The notes below the pieces were generated by a model. The model did no database searches. It was given only the letters and a program-made list of their open reading frames with translations, and was not told where the DNA came from. Positions 1 through 4,848 of a DNA stretch of 5,408 nt are shown here, one piece after another. The position numbers and the translations under genes were made by a program. The stretch is from an uncultured Alphaproteobacteria bacterium (GTDB taxonomy: Bacteria > Pseudomonadota > Alphaproteobacteria > RF32 > CAG-239). Position 1 is the stretch's first letter. Each line of letters starts with the position of its first letter. Location: NCBI GenBank assembly GCA_900553115.1, contig USCF01000082.1, positions 1 through 5,408 on the forward strand. The letters run 5' to 3'.

Positions 1-555
1 CAGACCGGCGGTCTGCAGATCCTGTGGGGCAACATCGCACCGGACGGCTGCGTGGTCAAGCGCAGTGCCGTGGCACCGGAGATGCAGCAGCACTCCGGCC
101 CGGCCCGCGTATTCAACAGCGAGGAGACCGCCATTGCGGCCATCTACGCCGGTCAGATCGTCCCGGGCGATGTGGTGGTCATCCGCTACGAAGGCCCCAA
201 GGGCGGCCCCGGCATGCGCGAGATGCTGAACCCCACTTCCGCTCTGGCCGGTATGAAGCTGGACAAGACCGTGGCCCTGATCACCGACGGCCGCTTCTCC
301 GGTGCAAGCCGTGGTGCTGCCATCGGCCACGTCAGCCCGGAAGCTGCTTCCGGCGGCCCCATCGGCCTGATCGAAGAGGGCGATATCATCAACATTGATA
401 TCCCCAACGCCAAGATCACGCTGGAGGTGTCCGACGAGGTGCTGGCCGAGCGCAAGGCAAAGTATGTGGCTCCGGAACCCAACATCAAGACCGGCTGGCT
501 GAGCCGCTATGCCCGCATGGTCACCAGTGCAAACCTGGGCGCCGTGCTGAAGTAA
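1..555 (+). CDS. ilvD: Dihydroxy-acid dehydratase, C-terminal part (5' truncated by window start)
   Basis: IlvD dehydrates 2,3-dihydroxy-isovalerate and 2,3-dihydroxy-3-methylvalerate to 2-keto acids in cytosolic valine, leucine and isoleucine synthesis, using an Fe-S cluster and Mg2+. The frame is open from base 1 and gives 184 residues before TAA at 553-555; the family is usually about 550-620 residues, so this is roughly the last third. Family signatures are visible: [11 protein letters not shown] near the start (residues 10-20), [15 protein letters not shown] (about 62-76), and DGRFSGAS followed by [12 protein letters not shown] (about 95-121). The serine of RFSG is the proposed catalytic base in the family. 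An internal ATG-led reading from base 52 is only a fragment of the same frame; the true start lies upstream of the window. Codon use is GC-rich like the purL remnant and unlike everything after about 1930. The gene runs directly into the palindromic element that begins at its stop codon. Confidence 0.95.
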   Translation, partial: QTGGLQILWGNIAPDGCVVKRSAVAPEMQQHSGPARVFNSEETAIAAIYAGQIVPGDVVVIRYEGPKGGPGMREMLNPTSALAGMKLDKTVALITDGRFSGASRGAAIGHVSPEAASGGPIGLIEEGDIINIDIPNAKITLEVSDEVLAERKAKYVAPEPNIKTGWLSRYARMVTSANLGAVLK

Positions 556-688
556 AAACTCCCTCGGTCAAACCCATGCGGGTTTGCCAGCTCCCCCGGC
601 GGAGGAGCCTTTTCCGTCTTATTGCAACGCCAAAGCCTCCCTCTGAGAGGGAGGTGGCATCGCATCAGCGATGACGGAAGGAGTTTTT
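554..688. repeat. Four-hairpin palindromic element between convergent ilvD and purL; probable bidirectional terminator
   Basis: Outer arms 554-569 and 673-688 are complementary at 14 of 16 positions. Each arm ends in five T when read outward (684-688 on +, 558-554 on -). Between them lie four consecutive stem-loops: 566-588 (CAAACCC/GGGTTTG, loop ATGC), 590-608 (GCTCC/GGAGC plus two inner pairs), 629-658 (GCCA/TGGC and CCTCCCTC/GAGGGAGG, loop TGA, 3-nt bulge) and 658-673 (CATCGC/GCGATG, loop ATCA). The symmetry suits termination for both convergent genes. I recall similar CTCCCTC-type palindromic spacers being dispersed in Faecalibacterium and relatives, which would make this a REP- or MITE-like repeat. 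A single copy here cannot show dispersal. Confidence 0.7.
590..613 (+). terminator. Candidate intrinsic terminator of ilvD
   Basis: GCTCC (590-594) pairs with GGAGC (604-608), with two further inner C-G pairs, and the stem is followed shortly by TTTT at 610-613. It lies 35 nt after the ilvD stop. The T tract is short, so termination may instead rely on the whole palindrome ending in TTTTT at 684-688. Confidence 0.4.
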
Positions 689-701
689 CTCTATTCTACC
701 A

Positions 702-1925
702 TCAAATCTTGAAATAGTCCACGCCGCCCTCAAAGATCGGCTGATATTTGTCACCGGTAACGTTCTTGTACAGGTACTCGCCGCTGCGCTCCGAGTGGCC
801 CATCTTGCCGAACACACGGCCATCCGGGCTGGTGATGCCTTCGATCGCCAGCACAGAGCCGTTGGGGTTATAGCTCTGATCCATGGTGGGCTCGCCCTCG
901 ATGTCCACATACTGGGTGGCGATCTGGCCGTTCTTCATGAGGGTGTCCAGCACTTCCTGCGGAGCCACGAAACGGCCCTCGCCATGGCTGATGGCAACGG
1001 TGAACTGTTCGCCCACCTCGCACTTGGAGAGCCACGGGCTGCCGGTGGATGCAATGCGGGTGCGCACCAGCATGCTCTGGTGGCGGCCGATGGTGTTGAA
1101 GGTCAGGGTGGGGTCATAGGGAGTGATGGGGCGGATATCGCCGTAGGGGACCAGACCCAGCTTGATGAGAGCCTGGAAGCCGTTGCAGATGCCCAGCATC
1201 AGGCCGTCGCGCTGCTGCAGCAGACGGCGCACCGCCTCGGTGACCTCCGGATTGCGGAAGAAGGAAGCAATGAACTTTGCACTGCCGTCCGGCTCGTCGC
1301 CGCCGGAGAAGCCGCCGGGCAGCATGACGATCTGGCTGTTATCGATGGCCTTGACCAGTGCCTTGCAGCTCTCGGCCACGTCGGCGGGGGTCAGGTTGCG
1401 GATGACCAGGATCTCCGGGTCGGCACCGGCGCGGGCAAAGGCCTTGGCGGTGTCGTACTCGCAGTTGGTGCCCGGGAACACCGGAATGATGACCTTGGGC
1501 TTTGCCACACCGATCTTGGGTGCGGCGGGTGCGGTCAACTTGCCGTTGATCTTTTCCACGGTGGGGCCTGCCTTGCGGTAGGGGTACACCGGCTCCAGCT
1601 TGGCTTCCCAGATCTCCTGCAGCTCGGCCATATCCAGCTTTTCGCCGCAGGCTTCAAAGACGTATTCCTTGGTGGTCTCGCCCAGGATCTCACCGGCGGG
1701 AGAATCGGACACCATTTCCAGAACGATGGAGCCATACATGGGCTGGAACATCTCATGGGTGGTCTTATCCGCACGCATCTTGAAGCCAATGTGGTTGCCA
1801 AGGCCCATCTTGAACAGAGCCTCGGCAATGCCGCCGTAGCCCACAGAGCAGGCGGATGCCACCATACCCTCTTCGATCATGTCCTCCACCATCTTGTAGT
1901 TGGCCTTCAGGTTATCGCCGCGTGA
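702..1925 (-). CDS. purL: Phosphoribosylformylglycinamidine synthase, C-terminal third (cut at about 1925 by the join)
   Basis: PurL (FGAM synthase) converts FGAR, ATP and glutamine to FGAM in cytosolic purine synthesis. The minus-strand frame ends at TGA (complement of 702-704) and gives about 408 residues of PurL sequence; single-chain PurL is about 1,200-1,300 residues. The first part, from SRGDNLKANYKMVEDM, is the end of the second AIRS-type C-terminal domain (SVGYGGIAEALFKMGLGN). The rest is the glutaminase domain: IPVFPGTNCEYDTAKAF, MLPGGFSGGDEPDGSAKF, LGICNGFQALIKLGL with the nucleophile Cys (codon complement of 1185-1187), ISHGEGRFVA, and GHSER near the end. The His (complement of 795-797) and Glu of GHSER match the HPE catalytic pair of other PurL glutaminase domains. 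Upstream in the same frame, the residues encoded beyond about 1925 do not resemble PurL, so the open frame to 2060 is accidental. It converges with ilvD. The break removes the ATPase core, so no functional enzyme is encoded here. Confidence 0.93.
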   Translation of the reverse strand, partial: SRGDNLKANYKMVEDMIEEGMVASACSVGYGGIAEALFKMGLGNHIGFKMRADKTTHEMFQPMYGSIVLEMVSDSPAGEILGETTKEYVFEACGEKLDMAELQEIWEAKLEPVYPYRKAGPTVEKINGKLTAPAAPKIGVAKPKVIIPVFPGTNCEYDTAKAFARAGADPEILVIRNLTPADVAESCKALVKAIDNSQIVMLPGGFSGGDEPDGSAKFIASFFRNPEVTEAVRRLLQQRDGLMLGICNGFQALIKLGLVPYGDIRPITPYDPTLTFNTIGRHQSMLVRTRIASTGSPWLSKCEVGEQFTVAISHGEGRFVAPQEVLDTLMKNGQIATQYVDIEGEPTMDQSYNPNGSVLAIEGITSPDGRVFGKMGHSERSGEYLYKNVTGDKYQPIFEGGVDYFKI

Positions 1926-1930
1926 ATATT
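1917..1930. other. Composition and homology breakpoint (probable chimeric contig join)
   Basis: The minus-strand purL similarity and the plus-strand AsmA-like similarity both stop here, in the middle of protein-coding sequence. Base composition changes from GC-rich to AT-rich within a few codons. The exact base cannot be fixed by eye: purL is convincing up to SRGDN (about 1911-1925) and the AsmA frame from about YSTGLFQ (1927 on). No inverted repeat, target duplication, integrase, tRNA or transposase is visible at the point, which favours an assembly or library chimera over transfer. Confidence 0.85.
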
Positions 1931-3384
1931 CTACAGGGTTGTTCCAAAAAGTTAGAGATAGTCTGCAAACCGGAGAAACTTCTTTTTCAAGGTTTGGCGG
2001 AGATATTACGGCAGAGCAGGGAAATTTACAGTATGATAACTTTGTGATGCAAAACGACAATGTAGATATAAGTGTTTCGGGTAATGTAGATATTCCAAAT
2101 TGGAAAATAAATAACTTGTTTGATGTATCGCTTAAGCAATTGCCAGAGGTGCCTCAATTTTCTTTTTCACTCTCCGGAATGCTGAATAAACCTTCATTGG
2201 ATATTAATATTGAGGATATTGTGAAAAAATATGACGCTCATTGGAAAGAAATTGAAGAAGAAAAGCAGGCGCAAAAGGCGGCTAGGTTGAAAGAATTAAA
2301 TGAACAAATGGCCGCCGCTCAGCAGCAAGTTACATTGGTTTCGGACTATGTGAACAGAATTGTACCGGTTTTGGAAAGCCGCATAGAGAAAAGTGATAAT
2401 GAGATTCAAATTGCTTGGTATAAAGGCAGATTGGAGCGTCTTAATGAAATCAACCGACAGGTAGATTCTATGCAAAGTATGGCGCATTTAGCTGATTTTA
2501 CTGAAGAAAATGTTGAACAAATCAAAAATGACTGCGCGGCTCTTTTGCAAGAATTGACCGATATGGAAAAAGATAGCGCAAATCACTATCATGAAGATGT
2601 GCAGAACCGATATCAAAATGTTTTAGATGAAAGCAAAACTTATAATGATAAAACGGCTGAGTTAATGCAAAAATATCAGCAATTGCAGCAAGATAAGCTC
2701 AAAGAACTTGAAAATTTAGGAGCGGCACAGCAAGCGTCAGATAGTTTGGAACTGAAAGATTTTCAGACTAAAATTAGTGAGCTGAATGAAAATATACATC
2801 CGCAAATAGACGCGCTGGTGCGTCAATGTGAAGATGCCGGAAGTTTGAAAGACGATGTGTTGGCTCTGGAAAATGTGACAGTTGTTTTGCAAAAGAATTT
2901 GCAGTCATTGGCTGTTGAATATGAAAATATGGAAGATATATATGCTAAAACGGCTCAAAAATTGCAGGAGTTTGTTGATAATGGGCAAAAAGTTTTGGCA
3001 GAAGAAAAGGCTAAAAAACAGGCTGAACAAAAATTAAACGAGCAGAGAGAAAATACAAATTTATTGGATGTAGAAAATAAAAACACCCAAAATGATATGC
3101 CAAAAGAAAGTTTTCAGCCAATAGTAGATGCGGCAAAAACGCATATTGATGACGAGGCTCCGGAAGCAATTTTTGATGTGGGACCAACAACGGAAAGTCA
3201 AAAAAATCGTCCAACATTGCGGAAAATTACAAATAATATTGTAGAAAAAACAGTCAGCGGAACTATTAAAAAATCCTATGAAAAAGAGGTTGAAACGCCA
3301 GAAGTTAAAACAACGACAAAGTCTTTATTGAAAGAAGCAGACGGCGCAGTGCAAAAGCCGACCGGAAGAATAGTTGTGAAATAA
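1927..3384 (+). CDS. AsmA-family C-terminal domain with long coiled-coil extension (N-terminus missing)
   Basis: The frame holds 485 residues from the join to TAA at 3382-3384. No native start exists here: the TTG at 1900 that extends the frame lies in purL DNA. Residues about 1-100 match the AsmA C-terminal pattern: TGETSFSRFGGDI, then GNLQYDNF, SVSGNVDIPNW (about 49-59), and LPEVPQFSFSLSGMLNKP (about 72-89). AsmA-like proteins are anchored in the Gram-negative inner membrane, extend into the periplasm and are linked to outer-membrane assembly or lipid transport. The signal anchor would be in the missing part. Residues about 103-390 are rich in E, K, Q, A and L with heptad-like spacing and look like an extended coiled coil. 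The last 90 or so residues are charged and probably disordered, ending in TGRIVVK. This tail is unusual, because canonical AsmA proteins end soon after the SG.L..P motif. galU follows 71 bp later on the same strand. Confidence 0.75.
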   Translation, partial: YSTGLFQKVRDSLQTGETSFSRFGGDITAEQGNLQYDNFVMQNDNVDISVSGNVDIPNWKINNLFDVSLKQLPEVPQFSFSLSGMLNKPSLDINIEDIVKKYDAHWKEIEEEKQAQKAARLKELNEQMAAAQQQVTLVSDYVNRIVPVLESRIEKSDNEIQIAWYKGRLERLNEINRQVDSMQSMAHLADFTEENVEQIKNDCAALLQELTDMEKDSANHYHEDVQNRYQNVLDESKTYNDKTAELMQKYQQLQQDKLKELENLGAAQQASDSLELKDFQTKISELNENIHPQIDALVRQCEDAGSLKDDVLALENVTVVLQKNLQSLAVEYENMEDIYAKTAQKLQEFVDNGQKVLAEEKAKKQAEQKLNEQRENTNLLDVENKNTQNDMPKESFQPIVDAAKTHIDDEAPEAIFDVGPTTESQKNRPTLRKITNNIVEKTVSGTIKKSYEKEVETPEVKTTTKSLLKEADGAVQKPTGRIVVK

Positions 3385-3444
3385 AAGGTAGTTTTGGTTG
3401 AGCTGTAGAAATTTGAGTGCTAAGTTAATTTTATAAATAATTAT

Positions 3445-3448
3445 GGAG
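3445..3448 (+). promoter_or_regulatory. Ribosome-binding site of the galU-like gene
   Basis: GGAG lies 7 nt before the ATG at 3456 and fixes that start. The 71-bp gap before the gene also contains an AT-rich TATAAA at 3432-3437. No convincing -35 box sits at the right distance from it (TTGAGT at 3413-3418 is only 13 nt away), so a separate promoter is not supported. Confidence 0.65.
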
Positions 3449-3455
3449 ATAAAAA

Positions 3456-4346
3456 ATGAATAGAAAACCTGAAGTTTGTGTATTGCCGGTTGCCGGCCTG
3501 TCTACAAGAAATTTGCCTACTACAAAAGTTTTGCATAAAGGCTTTATGACGCTGGATAATATTCCGGTTATCCAATATGCGGTGGACAGCTGCGCCGAAG
3601 CAGGTATCAAAGAAATCGTTTTTATATATAGCGATGACGCCTGCAAGCATATGTTTGAAAAATATTATTCTCCGGCTCCAGAGCTGGAAGCTCATCTGCA
3701 ATCTAAAAATAAATTGGATTTGCTGGAAAGCGTTCGCAAGATTATTCCGGCCGGAATGAAGTTTTCTTTTGCCCGTCAAAGTGAACCAAAAGGAAATGGT
3801 CATGCAATTTTGATGGCTAAAGAGCTTATTGGTAAGCGTGATTTTGCCGTGATGTGGGTTGATGATGTGTATATCAATTTGCATGGCGACGGGGTTTTGA
3901 AACAGCTGTGCGATGTTTATGAACAAAAGGGCGGAATTGTAGAGAATATTATGGAATGTCCGCGTCAAGAAATGGTGCGTTATGGGGCTTTGATTGGCGC
4001 TAAACGCGAAGGTAATGTTGTGCGCGCTACGGGTTTGATTGAAAAACCAAAATTAGAGGAAGTTCCTTCTAATTATGCTTCTATGGGACCATATGTTATA
4101 CCAAACGAAGTGTTGGATATTTTGCCAGAGGTTACTAAAGGCACTAATGGTGAAATTAATTTGACAGATGCTTTGAATTTGGCTGCTTTGCGCGGTATGC
4201 CTATTTATGGTGTGTTGTGCAAAGGTTTGCGTTTTGACTGCGGAACAAACGCAGATTTGCAGCGCGCGAACATTAAATTGAGTTTGATGAACAGCGGCGA
4301 GCTGCGCGCTTATACCCGTGAATTGTTGGATACGATGGATTTGTAA
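3456..4346 (+). CDS. galU: UTP--glucose-1-phosphate uridylyltransferase-like protein (divergent GalU)
   Basis: This is a complete 296-residue protein, close to the usual GalU length of about 290-300. GalU makes UDP-glucose from UTP and glucose-1-phosphate in the cytosol, for polysaccharide and glycolipid synthesis. Recognisable elements in order are the nucleotide-binding loop LPVAGLSTRNLPTTK (10-24), IPVIQYAVDSCAEAGIKEIVFI (36-57), the KGNGHAI segment (112-118), the metal-site segment VDD (135-137), GLIEKP (193-198), GEINLTDAL (232-240) and RFDCGT (259-264). Several normally fixed positions differ: GLGTR is GLSTR, PKEMLP is HKGFMTL with only the Lys (K28) retained, GLGHA is GNGHA, GDD is VDD, and SIGRY is SMGPY. 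The fold is therefore clear, but UTP and glucose-1-phosphate specificity is less certain; another sugar-1-phosphate nucleotidyltransferase is possible. The start is supported by GGAG 7 nt upstream. A strong stem-loop terminator follows, so it is probably not cotranscribed efficiently with the glycosyltransferase. Confidence 0.82.
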   Translation: MNRKPEVCVLPVAGLSTRNLPTTKVLHKGFMTLDNIPVIQYAVDSCAEAGIKEIVFIYSDDACKHMFEKYYSPAPELEAHLQSKNKLDLLESVRKIIPAGMKFSFARQSEPKGNGHAILMAKELIGKRDFAVMWVDDVYINLHGDGVLKQLCDVYEQKGGIVENIMECPRQEMVRYGALIGAKREGNVVRATGLIEKPKLEEVPSNYASMGPYVIPNEVLDILPEVTKGTNGEINLTDALNLAALRGMPIYGVLCKGLRFDCGTNADLQRANIKLSLMNSGELRAYTRELLDTMDL

Positions 4347-4397
4347 GATAGAATCTGTTTATCTCTGAAAGTTAGTGCAATTTGCCTAACAAACTGT

Positions 4398-4493
4398 AAA
4401 AACAAGCAACTTATGCTCATTTAGAAAATTTGTGTATCTCTTGTGTGCAAGGGTGATTTTCTTTAGAGCTTAAGTTGCTTGTTTTTATTTTTT
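4398..4493 (+). terminator. Long stem-loop with T-rich tail after galU
   Basis: Arms 4398-4418 and 4466-4486 are complementary at 20 of 21 positions (one T-T mismatch at 4414). The right arm merges into TTTTTATTTTTT (4482-4493). The 47-nt loop holds further pairing: AGAAAAT (4423-4429) with ATTTTCT (4456-4462), and a small CTTG/CAAG hairpin at 4440-4451. The left arm begins with AAAAA, so the element could also terminate minus-strand transcripts. It starts 52 nt after the galU stop. The 21-bp arm and branched loop are larger than a minimal intrinsic terminator, so it may also be a processed small RNA 3' end or a small inverted-repeat element. Confidence 0.7.
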
Positions 4494-4585
4494 GAAAATA
4501 TATTCTACAAAATGTGCCAATTTCTGTAATATCCGGAATTTTTTGCCCCATCAAAGAGTTTTTGTATTAAAAATAAAAAAACAAT

Positions 4586-4619
4586 TTGACTTTACTCACT
4601 AAATTTTTTAGCTTTAAAT
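4586..4619 (+). promoter_or_regulatory. Candidate sigma-70-type promoter of the structured leader RNA
   Basis: TTGACT (4586-4591, five of six consensus bases) is followed after 17 nt by TAGCTT (4609-4614). An overlapping register, TTTACT (4591-4596) with TTAAAT (4614-4619), also has a 17-nt spacer. Either would start transcription around 4622-4627, just at the first RNA hairpin. Both -10 boxes are imperfect and the region is AT-rich, so support is moderate. The upstream stretch 4494-4585 is AT-rich with no other feature I can support. Confidence 0.45.
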
Positions 4620-4645
4620 TGCATAGGTTGATAACCTGTGTGAGG

Positions 4646-4664
4646 TTTAGAACCCTCTAATGGA
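4646..4664 (+). repeat. Repeat site copy 1 (TTTAGAAC-CCT-CTAATGGA)
   Basis: Two 8-mers, TTTAGAAC and CTAATGGA, separated by 3 nt, recur at 4825-4842 with a 2-nt gap. They also occur inverted at 4769-4785 with small changes. Copy 1 forms the 5' strand of the long-range RNA helix. Confidence 0.7.
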
Positions 4665-4768
4665 TAGCTGGTTTTTCCAGATGAGAAAAACTACCTTGTT
4701 GCCTGAGAGCAGGAAGGTAGTTAATAAGGCGTAGGAGCTTGCTCTTACGCCAAATACACTACACTATT

Positions 4769-4785
4769 TCCATTATAGGTTCTAA
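4769..4785 (-). repeat. Inverted repeat site copy (antisense to copies 1 and 2)
   Basis: Read on the minus strand this segment is TTAGAAC-CTA-TAATGGA. It matches both direct copies except at the spacer. As RNA it can pair either with copy 1, giving the closing helix of the leader, or with copy 2 over the glycosyltransferase ribosome-binding region. Confidence 0.65.
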
Positions 4786-4791
4786 CTTCCT

Positions 4792-4820
4792 GCTGCCTCT
4801 CATCAAGGCGGCTTTTTTTT
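4792..4820 (+). terminator. Intrinsic terminator inside the leader of the glycosyltransferase gene
   Basis: GCTGCCT (4792-4798) pairs with AGGCGGC (4806-4812), giving 7 bp with one G-U and a 7-nt loop CTCATCA. Eight T follow immediately (4813-4820). This is a textbook rho-independent terminator. It stands upstream of the glycosyltransferase ATG rather than after a coding gene, as expected for attenuation or for the end of a small RNA. Its 5' strand overlaps the competing helix at 4786-4794. Confidence 0.85.
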
Positions 4821-4824
4821 GGCT

Positions 4825-4843
4825 TTTAGAACGGCTAATGGAG
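4825..4843 (+). promoter_or_regulatory. Ribosome-binding region of the glycosyltransferase, embedded in repeat copy 2
   Basis: GGAG at 4840-4843 lies 5 nt before the ATG at 4849. It overlaps the end of TTTAGAAC-GG-CTAATGGA, the second direct copy of the leader repeat. Pairing with 4769-4785 would cover GGA of the Shine-Dalgarno sequence, offering translational control in addition to termination. Confidence 0.65.
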
Positions 4844-4848
4844 AAAAT

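Larger units (their letters stand above)
4622..4820 (+). ncRNA. Structured leader RNA (or stand-alone sRNA) ending in an intrinsic terminator, family unrecognised
   Basis: About 200 nt between the promoter-like boxes and a terminator carry dense secondary structure. The elements are: hairpin 4622-4640 (8 bp, loop GAT); a long-range closing helix TTAGAACC (4647-4654) with GGTTCTAA (4778-4785) plus TAATGG (4658-4663) with CCATTA (4770-4775); inside it a CTGG/CCAG hairpin (4668-4680); a 13-bp hairpin 4689-4722 with a GTTG bulge and AGAG loop; and a 10-bp hairpin 4728-4751 capped by CUUG. The stretch 4752-4769 appears single-stranded. The final hairpin is the terminator. The 3' end lies 28 nt before the glycosyltransferase start, so a cis-acting leader is my preferred reading. 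I considered 6S, SRP RNA, tmRNA, TPP and cobalamin riboswitches and found none of their remembered signature motifs. Confidence 0.65.

Noticed and set aside
795..1925. Long plus-strand open frame of 376 codons opposite purL
   Set aside because: It lies opposite the clear purL glutaminase domain in GC-rich DNA. It has repetitive H/G/A/L composition, no family motif and no ribosome-binding site, so it is a shadow frame.
1900..1926. TTG at 1900 as start of the AsmA-like gene
   Set aside because: It lies in purL-derived sequence with no ribosome-binding site. The AsmA domain is clearly missing its N-terminal part.
1926..2060. Minus-strand extension of the purL frame past the join
   Set aside because: The translated residues do not resemble PurL and lie opposite the AsmA-like gene. 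The frame is open there by chance.
3441..3968. Minus-strand open frame of 175 codons opposite galU
   Set aside because: It overlaps a well-supported galU-like gene, has no recognisable motif and no start signals.
4665..4768. Invertible promoter or DNA switch flanked by inverted repeats
   Set aside because: The inverted arms are imperfect, the promoter-like boxes lie outside the segment and no recombinase is in the window. RNA pairing explains the repeats better, although inversion was not tested with reads.
4622..4820. 6S RNA, SRP RNA, tmRNA or a standard riboswitch (TPP, cobalamin)
   Set aside because: The signature motifs I know for these families are absent: no GGAAG...GCAGCC SRP loop, no T-loop GTTCGAATC, no TPP CTGAGA/ACCTGAT pair. 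Alphaproteobacterial 6S cannot be fully excluded by eye.
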